Part shown: positions 23,106 through 31,261 of the stretch, piece by piece
Layout of the letters: every line of letters begins with the position of its first letter
Numbering within the stretch: the first letter of the stretch is position 1
From: JBBQSU01 sp038234815
Lineage (GTDB): Bacteria; Planctomycetota; Phycisphaerae; Tepidisphaerales; Tepidisphaeraceae
Direction of reading: 5' to 3'
Length of the DNA stretch: 31,876 nt
NCBI GenBank assembly: GCA_038234815.1
Contig: JBBQSU010000022.1
Coordinates: 1 to 31,876, forward strand
The notes under the pieces: model-generated
Databases searched by the model: none
Seen by the model: only the letters and a program-made list of their open reading frames with translations
What the model was told of the DNA's origin: nothing
Position numbers and translations under genes: made by a program

Positions 23106-24905
23106 ATGATTCAGCGAAACGATCCCCCCACCAGTTTCTCCCTGCCCGCGATCGGGACCAATCCGTCCACATCCTCTGCCGGGACCACGCCGGGGTCTTT
23201 TGCCAATCGCCCCAAGCTGGCCGCCGGTCGCGCCGGCGCGCTCACCTTTAGCTCCCCCGACACGCCGGGTATGCCCGCCGCCAGTGATAAGACCGCTTGG
23301 GATTTTATGCCCCAGGACTGGACCTGCCTCGATCCGGCCAACTACGAACGAGCCGAAGCTTGGCAGGCGCCCAGGGGCTTCGTCCCTATCACCCAGCTCG
23401 AATGCGCCCGCTTCGGCATAATCACCGACGTGATGAAGCGCGTCGCAGCGCGGGAGGGGCATCTCACCCCCGAGCAGGTGCGCGACGAAGTGGCCGCCGG
23501 CCGGATGGTCATTCCCGCCAACACTAACCACCTCAGCTGGAAGCTCGACCCGATGTGCATCGGCCGGGCCAGCAAGACGAAGATCAATGCCAATCTCGGC
23601 GCGTCCCCGGTCTCGTCTAATATCGATGAAGAGCTTGAGAAGGTGGATTGGGCCTGCAAATTCGGCACCGACACATTGATGGACCTCTCGACAGGCGGGG
23701 ATTTGAACGCCACGCGCAGCGCCATCGTCAAACATTCCTCTGTGCCGGTGGGGACCGTCCCCATTTATTCGATGATTTTGGGGCGCAAAATCGAGGATTT
23801 AAACTGGGACATGATCCGCACGGAACTGATCAATCAGGCCGAGCAGGGCGTGGATTATTTTACCATTCACGCCGGAGTGCTGCGCGAGCATTTGCCCCTG
23901 GTGCGCAACAGGTTGATCGGCATCGTCAGTCGCGGAGGCAGCCTGCTCGCCAAGTGGATGATCCACCACAACCAGCAGAACCCGATGTACACCCACTGGG
24001 AGAAAATCTGCGACATCCTGCGCGAGTATGACGTGACGTTCAGCATTGGCGACGGCTTGCGGCCCGGGGGCTTGTCCGATGCCACCGATGCCGCCCAATT
24101 GGCTGAACTATCTACCCTGAGTGAATTAACGGAACGCGCCTGGCGAAAGGGCGTGCAGGTGATGATTGAAGGTCCCGGGCACGTCCCGTTCGATCAGATC
24201 GAATACAACATGAAGCTCGAGCGCACGCTCTGTCACGGCGCGCCCTTTTATGTCCTCGGCCCGCTGGTGACGGATATTTTCCCCGGCTACGACCACATCA
24301 CCAGTTGCATCGGCGCCACAGCCGCGGCCTATCACGGTGCGTCTATGCTCTGCTATGTCACTCCCAAGGAGCACTTGGGCCTGCCCAAGAAGGACGACGT
24401 GAAACAGGGCTGCATTGCCTACAAGATCGCCGCCCACGCCGCCGACATCGCGCTGGGAATTCCCGGCACGCGCGACCGCGACGACGAGTTGACCAAGGCC
24501 CGGGCGGCCCTCAACTGGGAAAAACACTTCGAGCTTTCCTTCGATCCCGACACTGCCCGCGCGTATCACGACGAGGATCTGGATGTGGACACAGATTTCT
24601 GCGCCATGTGCGGGCATGATTGGTGCAGCGTGCGGATCAGTAAGGAGATTCTGGAATTCCTCAGCGGCAAGGACGAGAAGTACGACGCCGGCAAGGCCAA
24701 GAAGTCCGCAGCCCTCACGCCGGAACAGCAGGACATCCTTACTAAGCGCGCTGTGCTTTCACAAGAAGAGATCGCGGCGCTGGCGCACAAGGGCAAGAAG
24801 GCCGACTGCCACAGCGACAAGGTCGCCGACCCGAATCACGCCAAATTGGTGCAGGTCAACACGCTAAAAGCCCACGGGTTGGTGGTGAACGAGAAGGGCC
24901 TATGA
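23106..24905 (+). CDS. thiC: Phosphomethylpyrimidine synthase
   Basis: A 599-residue radical-SAM enzyme that rearranges aminoimidazole ribotide into the hydroxymethylpyrimidine phosphate moiety of thiamine. The C-terminal CX2CX4C iron-sulphur motif is Cys499, Cys502 and Cys507 (CAMCGHDWC). The ThiC core is well kept: CIGRASKTKINANLGASP, DLSTGGDLNATR, VPIYSMI, FTIHAGVL, SRGGSLLAKWM, DGLRPGGLSDATD, MIEGPGHVPFDQI and GPLVTDIFPGYDHI. The start at 23106 is set by GGAG at 23095-23098. The gene stands alone after a TPP riboswitch; no other thiamine genes are in the window. Confidence 0.97.
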   Translation: MIQRNDPPTSFSLPAIGTNPSTSSAGTTPGSFANRPKLAAGRAGALTFSSPDTPGMPAASDKTAWDFMPQDWTCLDPANYERAEAWQAPRGFVPITQLECARFGIITDVMKRVAAREGHLTPEQVRDEVAAGRMVIPANTNHLSWKLDPMCIGRASKTKINANLGASPVSSNIDEELEKVDWACKFGTDTLMDLSTGGDLNATRSAIVKHSSVPVGTVPIYSMILGRKIEDLNWDMIRTELINQAEQGVDYFTIHAGVLREHLPLVRNRLIGIVSRGGSLLAKWMIHHNQQNPMYTHWEKICDILREYDVTFSIGDGLRPGGLSDATDAAQLAELSTLSELTERAWRKGVQVMIEGPGHVPFDQIEYNMKLERTLCHGAPFYVLGPLVTDIFPGYDHITSCIGATAAAYHGASMLCYVTPKEHLGLPKKDDVKQGCIAYKIAAHAADIALGIPGTRDRDDELTKARAALNWEKHFELSFDPDTARAYHDEDLDVDTDFCAMCGHDWCSVRISKEILEFLSGKDEKYDAGKAKKSAALTPEQQDILTKRAVLSQEEIAALAHKGKKADCHSDKVADPNHAKLVQVNTLKAHGLVVNEKGL

Positions 24906-25258
24906 CCGGCGACGCCCGCTGCCAACACGGTCGGACGCCTCACCGTCGTGGCGGGGTCCCCATGTCCCGGCCACTTGGCAAATCCGCCCAGCTTTGAATC
25001 CCAATAATCCGGACCCGAGGCGCGACATTTCTAAACGCAACGGAGACACACGGACGCTCGTTTCCCCCTTGGATTTTCAGACGGCTGCCGCGCCAGACAG
25101 GGCCAGAAGCTTTCCCGGCATGTCCAATGTCGCGCCAAACACGCCGAAACCCGCGATTGACAGGTTCGCAACTCGTGTTCCATCAGGGCCGCGAGTCATA
25201 TAGGACTGAGGGCGACACTGGACAAGTCCGCGCAAGGCGATGCCGAGGTATCCGCGAT
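24906..25258. other. Intergenic stretch, no supported gene
   Basis: 353 bases between the convergent thiC and SnoaL-like genes. No terminator with a T-tract was found. A minus-strand fragment at about 25080-25200 reads as a plausible 40-residue peptide tail (containing GFGVFGATLDMPGKLLAL) but has no start signal and no recognised family. It may be a gene remnant or chance. Confidence 0.5.
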
Positions 25259-25642
25259 CTACTCGCACATCGCGTAGAAGAATTCCTCCTGCACGATCTT
25301 TCCGTTTCTCACGGTGTAGAGCGCGGCTTCCTCCATCTTCATCCGCTTGCCCTTCATCGGGCCGGCCTTGGCCGTGATGTCGTAATTGAACGTGACGATG
25401 AACCGGTCGCCGTGGGGCCACGGCCCAGCCACCGTCCCGGAATGCACCTCGTGGTTGTCGGCCCACCACTGGGCCTTGCCGAGCACCGCGTCGATGCCCT
25501 CCATGCGGGCAGGCATATTCGCGTCAGACATGGCTTCGATGCTTACGATGGCCTTGTCGTAGAGAGATTTGATGGCGTCGAGGTTCTTGCCCTGCTGACA
25601 GAGTTCGACGAGTTTCTTGCCGATACTGAGCGTCTGGTCCAT
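25259..25642 (-). CDS. SnoaL/NTF2-like protein
   Basis: A 127-residue protein with the NTF2-like cone fold pattern: N-terminal helices with LVELCQQGKNLDAIKSLY, a strand/helix region, and a C-terminal sheet (GDRFIVTFNYDI, ALYTVRNGKIVQEEFFY). This is the polyketide cyclase/ketosteroid isomerase superfamily, whose members are small enzymes or binding proteins; the substrate is not predictable. GGAG lies eight bases before the ATG at 25642, and a promoter with -35 TCGACA and -10 TATTAT stands just upstream. No partner gene is evident. Confidence 0.8.
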   Translation of the reverse strand: MDQTLSIGKKLVELCQQGKNLDAIKSLYDKAIVSIEAMSDANMPARMEGIDAVLGKAQWWADNHEVHSGTVAGPWPHGDRFIVTFNYDITAKAGPMKGKRMKMEEAALYTVRNGKIVQEEFFYAMCE

Positions 25643-25669
25643 GATCGTTCTCCGGTGAAAGTTGGTCGG

Positions 25670-25697
25670 ATAATACAATTGAGCCAAGACGTGTCGA
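25670..25697 (-). promoter_or_regulatory. Promoter of the SnoaL-like gene
   Basis: On the minus strand TCGACA (25697-25692), a 16-base spacer and TATTAT (25675-25670) give a sigma-70-like promoter with transcription starting near 25663, about 20 bases before the start codon and with the GGAG inside the short leader. Confidence 0.45.
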
Positions 25698-25811
25698 GAA
25701 AAATAGTCCCCTCGCAAAAGATTATTCAAGATCAAACAAAACCGGCCGGCCGGGCCTGCGGGGCGATGGCCATGATGGCTGTAAACACGACAGAAACACG
25801 AGGATAAGCAG

Positions 25812-26990
25812 ATGAGCATGTCCGGGTTGATGGAGCTGTCGGGCATTTTATCCTGTATTATGGGATTGGTGGTGGCCCTGCCGGCGCAGGCGCAAGGGAT
25901 TGATGCAAACAATAAGGAGAAGTTCATGCGGCTGTACGTCGGAACGTCGTCAGGACACAGGGATTCGGGGATTTATGCGCTGCATTTGAATCTGGCCGAC
26001 GGGAGTTTATCCGAGCCGAAGCTGGCGGCGGCCACGATGAACCCGTCGTTCATCGTGCTGTCGAACAAAGCCGATCGCCTGTTCACCTGCAACGAGACGG
26101 CCCAGTTTCACAATCTCGCCACGGGTGCGGTTTCGGCTTATGCGATCGACCCGGCCGGCGAGGGTCTGCGGCTGATCGGGCAGCAAAGCTCGGCCGGGGC
26201 CGGGCCGGCGCATCTCAGCATCGATCAAGACGAGCGATGCCTGCTGGTGGCCAACTACGGACAGGGCAGCGTGGCGAGCATCGGGCTGGACCCGGTGACG
26301 GGAATGCCGGGGGACGTTCTGTCTGCGATTCAGCACACGGGCCACGGGCCGACCAAGCGCCAGACCGCACCGCACGCCCACGCGGTCCTGGCTGATCCGT
26401 CGAACCGATTCGCGCTGGTCGCCGATCTGGGCATCGACAAACTGATGGTTTATTCGTTGGACCACGGAAAACTACTGCCGAAGCCAGAAAATGATTTTGT
26501 AACCAAGCCCGGGGCCGGTCCACGCAATTTCGTTTTCTCTGGCGACGGGAAATTCGTCTATCTGGTCAATGAACTGGACAGCACGCTCGTGGTGCTGGCG
26601 TGGGATGCCGAGGCGGGCAAGCTGACTGAGGTGCAGAATCTCTCGTCGCTCCCGGCGGATTTCAAGGGGCCTAACACGTCGGCCACGGTGCAGTTGCATC
26701 CCGCGGGCGCGTTCGTATACGTTTCCAATCGCGGGGCCGACAGCATCGCGGTCTTCGGCATCGACGCGCAGACACGGAAGGTCACACTCATCGACCAGAC
26801 GCCCACTGGCAAAACGCCCAGGCATTTCACGATCGAGCCGTGCGGACGATGGCTGATCTGCGCCAATCAGGACGCCGATTCCGTCACCGTTTACGCGATC
26901 GACGCCAACAGCGGGAAGCTATCCCGCGGGCCGGGCAGTGCCAGCATCGGCCGACCAACTTGCGTGCAGGTTGTGCCGCAGAAGGACTGA
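25812..26990 (+). CDS. Lactonase-family beta-propeller (6-phosphogluconolactonase type)
   Basis: A 392-residue seven-bladed beta-propeller of the YbhE/Pgl lactonase family; proven members hydrolyse 6-phosphogluconolactone in the cytosol, others are of unknown substrate. Repeated blade phrases are visible, such as CLLVANYGQGSV, KFVYLVNELDSTL, AFVYVSNRGADSI and RWLICANQDADSV, and PHAHAV (near 190) is a conserved family block. Two starts are plausible. The ATG at 25812 adds a signal peptide (LSGILSCIMGLVVALPAQAQ). The in-frame ATG at 25926 has a much better ribosome-binding site (AAGGAG at 25914-25919) and gives a 354-residue cytosolic form. I give the longer one because the leader looks like a real signal peptide. 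Confidence 0.83.
   Translation: MSMSGLMELSGILSCIMGLVVALPAQAQGIDANNKEKFMRLYVGTSSGHRDSGIYALHLNLADGSLSEPKLAAATMNPSFIVLSNKADRLFTCNETAQFHNLATGAVSAYAIDPAGEGLRLIGQQSSAGAGPAHLSIDQDERCLLVANYGQGSVASIGLDPVTGMPGDVLSAIQHTGHGPTKRQTAPHAHAVLADPSNRFALVADLGIDKLMVYSLDHGKLLPKPENDFVTKPGAGPRNFVFSGDGKFVYLVNELDSTLVVLAWDAEAGKLTEVQNLSSLPADFKGPNTSATVQLHPAGAFVYVSNRGADSIAVFGIDAQTRKVTLIDQTPTGKTPRHFTIEPCGRWLICANQDADSVTVYAIDANSGKLSRGPGSASIGRPTCVQVVPQKD
25914..25919 (+). promoter_or_regulatory. Internal ribosome-binding site for a shorter lactonase
   Basis: AAGGAG lies six bases before the in-frame ATG at 25926, inside codons NKE of the longer form. Initiation here would remove the signal peptide. It decides between secreted and cytosolic location, or both forms could be made. 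Confidence 0.45.
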
Positions 26991-27037
26991 GCGCCGGCGA
27001 ATAGTAAGCCGGCCGCGGGGAATGAAACGAAACCGAT

Positions 27038-28207
27038 TCAGAGCGGCAACTGCCTGGCCGTGGCGAGGAAGGCCTCGTAATTCTGCCGGACTTCGACGAG
27101 CGAATCCCCGCCGAACTTTTCAAGGAAAGCCCGGGCGATTTCAAAGGCGATGACATTCTCCATGACCACGCTGGCCGCGCTGATGGCGCTGATGTCGGAC
27201 CGCTCCCACCCGGCTTCGGAGGGTTGTCGCGTGTTTAAGTCAACGCTCTTGAGCGGCTTGCCGAGCGTGCTGATGGGCTTCATGGCCGCTCGGACCACCA
27301 CCGGCTTACCGTTGGTCATGCCTCCCTCAATCCCCCCGGCATTGTTGGTGGGCCGGACAAATCCGAGACTCGGGCGATCCTCCTGCGAAGAATCAAAGGC
27401 GATTTCGTCGTGTACTTTGGAGCCAGGGAGGCGCGCGACTTCAAACCCCATGCCGAACTCGACGCCCTTGAAGGCCTGTATCCCCACGACGGAAGCGGCC
27501 AGGCGCGAATCCAGCCGGCCGTCCCAGGTCATGCAACTGCCCAGGCCGATGGGGCATCCGAACACATGCGCTTCAACGATTCCCCCGGCGGTATCCTTGG
27601 CGGTCTTCTGCTGCGTGATGAAATCGCGCATGCCGGCCGACGCCTCAGCGTCCGGGCAATACATATCCGATTCATCTCTGGCCTTAAGCAACGATGGCCA
27701 GTTCTCTTCCGTCACGCTGATCTTCGCAGTCACTTCCCCCACCGACCGCACGAAGCCGAAGACTTCGATCTGAAACTGCCGGAGCAGGCAGCGGGCCAGC
27801 GCACCCGCAGCCACACGCGCGGCAGTCTCCCGGGCACTGGCCCGCTCGCGGGTCTCGCGGCAATCGGTCGTCAGCCATTTGATCGAGCCTGACAGATCGG
27901 CATGGCCGGGCCGCGGGCGATGCAAAGCCGGCGTGGCCGCTAGATCATCAAGGCGAGAGTCCTTGTTCGGAATCAACAGACTGACCGGGGAAGCGATGGT
28001 CTTGCCCCGCCGCACGCCAGTTAACAATTCGACGTGATCCGTCTCGATCTTCTGCCTTCCGCCCCGACCATATCCTCCCTGCCTGCGAACCAGTTCGGCA
28101 TCGATAAACGCCTGATCCACCGGCACCCCGGCCGGCAAGCCCTCCACCAAAGCCAGCAGCGCCTTGCCATGCGATTCACCCGCCGTGCGATAAGTCAAAG
28201 TCGCCAT
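27038..28207 (-). CDS. aroC: Chorismate synthase
   Basis: A 389-residue enzyme for the last shikimate-pathway step, removing phosphate from EPSP to give chorismate with reduced FMN. Family signatures: GESHG (10-14), RRQGGYGRGGRQKIETD, SLLIPNKDS, RPGHADLSG, RETRERASARETAARV, GCPIGLGSC, NNAGGIEGGMTNG, and a late SDISAISAASVVMENV. The length is usual. The start at 28207 gives the family N-terminus (MATLTYRTAGESHG); no clear ribosome-binding site is seen. A GCCGGC/GCCGGC stem at 26993-27013, between the lactonase end and this gene's end, could act as a shared terminator, but it has no T-tract. Confidence 0.96.
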   Translation of the reverse strand: MATLTYRTAGESHGKALLALVEGLPAGVPVDQAFIDAELVRRQGGYGRGGRQKIETDHVELLTGVRRGKTIASPVSLLIPNKDSRLDDLAATPALHRPRPGHADLSGSIKWLTTDCRETRERASARETAARVAAGALARCLLRQFQIEVFGFVRSVGEVTAKISVTEENWPSLLKARDESDMYCPDAEASAGMRDFITQQKTAKDTAGGIVEAHVFGCPIGLGSCMTWDGRLDSRLAASVVGIQAFKGVEFGMGFEVARLPGSKVHDEIAFDSSQEDRPSLGFVRPTNNAGGIEGGMTNGKPVVVRAAMKPISTLGKPLKSVDLNTRQPSEAGWERSDISAISAASVVMENVIAFEIARAFLEKFGGDSLVEVRQNYEAFLATARQLPL

Positions 28208-28307
28208 AAGCCGGGCAATGTATCCGAGGTTGCTTGAGATCGTCCAGCACCTGCCCGGCGAAATGTGCATCGGCAAGAGCCTTGGGGTAGACTCAACCCC
28301 CGTGGCA

Positions 28308-28538
28308 ATGAATGACAACTCAACCAAGCGGCTGCTTCAGTTCCAGATCATCGTGGAAATCGCCATCGTCGCATTGTGCGCGGTGACGTATTACGTCGGT
28401 AAGCAATCGCTGGCCAGCGTGATGGTGCTGTTCGTCGCGCTGCAAGTCTTCTCAGTGTTGGGCCTGATCTGGGGACTGCGCATGCGGCGGAAGATCGAGG
28501 CCCAAGATGACAAGCTCCCGCTCGACAAACGCCGATAG
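28308..28538 (+). CDS. Small two-helix membrane protein, unknown
   Basis: A 76-residue protein with two hydrophobic helices (about 12-30 and 37-57) and a charged C-terminus (RMRRKIEAQDDKLPLDKRR). No family is recognised. The start at 28308 is the first ATG giving a sensible N-terminus; a GTG at 28302 is possible. It lies in the gap divergent from aroC and converges on the DedA gene eight bases away. It looks coding because of its charge distribution, but there is no other support. Confidence 0.5.
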   Translation: MNDNSTKRLLQFQIIVEIAIVALCAVTYYVGKQSLASVMVLFVALQVFSVLGLIWGLRMRRKIEAQDDKLPLDKRR

Positions 28539-28546
28539 CCCTGCTG

Positions 28547-29263
28547 TCATGGCTGCGGGGGCAGCTCATTGGCGGCCCTATCCACGACCTTGCCGGCGAC
28601 CTTGTCCCCAACCTTGTCCATCATCAGCTGAGACGGTGTTTGGTGGCGTTTGGATTTCCACACAAAATACGCAACGCCAATCACCGACAGCACGATCGCG
28701 GCCAAAGTAACCACGTGCTTGTAGTGATCGATCTTGGCCATGAAATCCTTGTCGATCAGTCCGCCCACCCACCACCCCAACAACATGAAGCCCCCGCCGC
28801 TCACCAGCGCCGCTAGGCCGTCCACAATTATAAACTTCACGAAGTTGAAGCGCGTCACCCCGGCCGTCACAACCATGGCCCCGCGGATGCCGGCAAACAA
28901 TCGGCCAATCGCCACTACCCATGTGCCATAACGGGCAAAAAGCCGTTCCGCCTGCTCGATGCGCGCCAGCGTCACGTGCTTGCCGATGAAGGGCACCTTG
29001 GTGATCTCGCGGCCAAACTTTTTGCCGAAATGGTAGAGGATGCAGTCCCCGCCGATGATGCCGAGCCAGCAGGCCAGCCCGGCGATCGGCCAGGTCATTT
29101 GCCCCTTGGCGATCAGCCCGCCAGCTATCAGAAGTGGGATGTCTTCCGGGAGCGGCAATCCAAGCCCGCAGGCAAAGAGCAGCCCAAACAAAACGACGTA
29201 CCCGCCCGTGGAAATCCACTGCTGCGCGTGATCCAAAAAGCCCGCGGCCAAGAGTTCATTCAT
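28547..29263 (-). CDS. DedA/VTT-domain membrane protein
   Basis: A 238-residue DedA-family protein. The VTT/SNARE-associated core is visible: GLPLPEDIPLLIAGG (34-48), GDCILYHFGKKFG (near 72-84), then FARYGTWVVAIGRLFAGIRGAMVVTAGV with the conserved Arg and Gly residues. Members such as DedA and PetA-type proteins act as undecaprenyl-phosphate or phospholipid flippases. The C-terminal tail (about 200-238) is hydrophilic and lysine-rich, longer than usual. A weak ribosome-binding site (GATGGG) precedes the ATG at 29263. It follows the Rrf2 gene on the same strand. Confidence 0.9.
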   Translation of the reverse strand: MNELLAAGFLDHAQQWISTGGYVVLFGLLFACGLGLPLPEDIPLLIAGGLIAKGQMTWPIAGLACWLGIIGGDCILYHFGKKFGREITKVPFIGKHVTLARIEQAERLFARYGTWVVAIGRLFAGIRGAMVVTAGVTRFNFVKFIIVDGLAALVSGGGFMLLGWWVGGLIDKDFMAKIDHYKHVVTLAAIVLSVIGVAYFVWKSKRHQTPSQLMMDKVGDKVAGKVVDRAANELPPQP

Positions 29264-29314
29264 TGCCCATCTCGTCGATCCGGGTTCGCCCGGTCAAAGC
29301 ACGGTCAAGTCCGA

Positions 29315-29752
29315 TCAAATGTAGTACATGGACTGCTGTACCCCGCCGGCGCGAACCACCAGCTCGAGCAATTGCTCGAGTGTCAGGCTGTCCAGCACTT
29401 GGTCGGTGGCAGCAGTCAGCTTTTCATTGAGAATGCGTACGGCCAGTTCGCCGGGTGACTGGTCCGGCCCGGCAAGGCCCTCTTTTATCGTCAGACGCCC
29501 CTCAAGCCTGCGGATCAAGTCCCCGACATTGATCTCGCGCGGCGGCCGCGAAAGCCGGTATCCCCCGCCACTGCCCACCTTGCTTTCCAAAAATCCCCCG
29601 CGCCGCAGCGCCAGCAGAATCGCTTCCAGAAATTTGTTCGGCAAATGCTCCTGCTGGGACAGCTCTTTGGACTGCCCATACTGCCCCGGCGTCAGTCGCG
29701 CCAACTGCACCACCGCCCGAAGCCCGTATTCTGTTCGCTTGCTCAATCGCAC
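29315..29752 (-). CDS. Rrf2-family transcriptional regulator without cluster cysteines
   Basis: A 145-residue winged-helix regulator. The N-terminus is LSKRTEYGLRAVVQLA, then a recognition region with LPNKFLEAILLALRRGGFLESKVGSGGGYRLSR, the hallmark of Rrf2. The three cysteines that bind an iron-sulphur cluster in IscR and NsrR are absent, so it probably senses another signal or none (as in CymR). I chose the GTG at 29752 because GGGAG lies seven bases away and the family N-terminus begins there; an ATG at 29806 would add 18 residues without support. The DedA gene lies just downstream, perhaps co-transcribed. Confidence 0.85.
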   Translation of the reverse strand: MRLSKRTEYGLRAVVQLARLTPGQYGQSKELSQQEHLPNKFLEAILLALRRGGFLESKVGSGGGYRLSRPPREINVGDLIRRLEGRLTIKEGLAGPDQSPGELAVRILNEKLTAATDQVLDSLTLEQLLELVVRAGGVQQSMYYI

Positions 29753-30065
29753 GATCCGGCTCCCGGCATGGTTAAATCCGCCTAACTCGATCGGAATCGT
29801 AAACATCTAGGATCGAGCGTCAACCTGAAAAGGGGAGCGATGGGAGCGGGTAACGAGCGACAATCGGCAGATTTCAGCGATTTTGCAGAGGGGCATGGCT
29901 TTCCGCGCGCCTGACGAGAGCCGCGCAGCTCGCTCATTAAGTGTACAGATTCCGCCCGGGGTGGGATGGCGTTTCCGTTGCCGTTCTTCTCGATGTTGGT
30001 GTTCGTGCCGGTATGGGCACGGCAGCGTGTCTCATTGCGGCGGGAAGCTTGCCAGCCGCACCGCT
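29753..30065. other. Intergenic stretch, nothing firm
   Basis: 313 bases between two minus-strand genes. It contains purine-rich tracts (29828-29845) but no convincing promoter, hairpin or coding frame. Short plus-strand frames here run into the antisense of the HExxH gene and look like shadows. Confidence 0.5.
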
Positions 30066-30491
30066 CTACGCCGCTTGCGGGCGGTATTCCAAAAGGACGT
30101 CCGGCAGGTGTTTCATACCGCGGCGCAGGGCCTTGGCGACGGCGTATTGAATGCTGGCGTCGAATCGCTGATGCACTTTTTCGTCCGGCTCAACCCCCAG
30201 CCGCCGCATTTGATCGATCGCCCATAGCCAGACGTGATATTCCTCTTCGCAGCGTTTCTTATATTTTTCAAAGCCGATGACGTGATGTCCCACCTCATGC
30301 AGAAAGATCGCCAGGCTGATTGGCGTTCGCGGACGAGGGGATTCGATCCAGTTGATGACCTGGCCATCGTGGTAAAAGACCTGCCAGGCGGATCCACTCA
30401 TGCTGTTGCGCCATTTTTTCACGCGGATGTCGTGGCGTCGTCGCACGGTCGCAATTAGGTGGGTGTAATCGGGCATAGCAAACCGTTCCAT
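30066..30491 (-). CDS. Small protein with zincin-type HEVGHH motif
   Basis: A 141-residue protein. HEVGHH at 65-70 fits the HExxH zinc-binding/catalytic motif, in a predicted helix (ISLAIFLHEVGHHVIGF), and is followed by an acidic helix EEEYHVWLWA (82-91) that could supply the third zinc ligand. This spacing recalls small minimal metalloproteases such as ImmA/IrrE or SprT-like proteins, but no named family is recognised. It has no signal peptide and no membrane helix, so it is probably cytosolic. The start at 30491 or 30476 is uncertain and neither has a good ribosome-binding site. Confidence 0.65.
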   Translation of the reverse strand: MERFAMPDYTHLIATVRRRHDIRVKKWRNSMSGSAWQVFYHDGQVINWIESPRPRTPISLAIFLHEVGHHVIGFEKYKKRCEEEYHVWLWAIDQMRRLGVEPDEKVHQRFDASIQYAVAKALRRGMKHLPDVLLEYRPQAA

Positions 30492-30577
30492 CGGATAAAA
30501 AGACAGCAGTCCTCATCGTCAAAGGCAGGTATCGGAACTATAGGACGCTAAGCCCGCGGTCGGGTAGGATTCGCCTT

Positions 30578-31234
30578 GTGCCGGTATTCGTCTGCGAAAT
30601 AATCACCTACCAGTTCAGTTGGCTGATCTTGCTGCTGCTGGTGTTCTTATTACTGGTCAGTGTGGGGATGTATACGATTGTGGTGCGCAGGGCGACGACG
30701 GGGCGGCACTGGGTGGCCATGCAGGAGTGGGCACGCCAGCACCGGTTTCGGATGGTCTCGCTGCCGGCACCGCTTCCTCCGCCACTGGACCGCATCGCCG
30801 ACATGACCGTTCGGCCCACCATCGTCGCCACCACCGGCACGGTGACGCTCGTGCGGCTTGAATCGATCTTCGACGAGCAATCGCTGGTCTGGCATGCAAT
30901 GATTCATGAGATCGAAAGCGACTGGCCGGCCACGGCGCTTCGGCCGGGCGCTGTGACGCGGAGCCTCCTGGATCACTTCCAACTCCAATCGCACGCGGCG
31001 CTTTCCACCGAACGGTTTGAGATAATCGGCGAAAGCCGGCGGGCGGCCCAGGCTTTGGCCGATTCGTCCGAGCGGGCCATCCTGCCGGCCGACATCGGCC
31101 TGTTGCTGATCGATCGCCTGCTGCTGATTGATTTCTCTGCCCGCCCCTTCGACCCCATTCAGTTCATGCGGATAATGGCGATGGCCCAGCAGTTGATCGC
31201 CCATCTGCCGCAGATGGCGGCGACGAAAAAGTGA
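30578..31234 (+). CDS. Membrane-anchored protein of unknown function
   Basis: A 218-residue protein with one strong N-terminal membrane helix (about 14-36, LILLLLVFLLLVSVGMYTIVV) and a soluble C-terminal region. That region has an Arg-rich amphipathic linker (ATTGRHWVAMQEWARQHRF), strands, and a late LPADIGLLLIDRLLLIDFSARP. No family is recognised; the layout resembles other single-helix planctomycete proteins of unknown role. The start is a GTG at 30578 with AGGA at 30565-30568. No functional residues can be singled out. Confidence 0.6.
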   Translation: MPVFVCEIITYQFSWLILLLLVFLLLVSVGMYTIVVRRATTGRHWVAMQEWARQHRFRMVSLPAPLPPPLDRIADMTVRPTIVATTGTVTLVRLESIFDEQSLVWHAMIHEIESDWPATALRPGAVTRSLLDHFQLQSHAALSTERFEIIGESRRAAQALADSSERAILPADIGLLLIDRLLLIDFSARPFDPIQFMRIMAMAQQLIAHLPQMAATKK

Positions 31235-31261
31235 TCCCACCCTGCCGGCCGCCCTGGCAAG

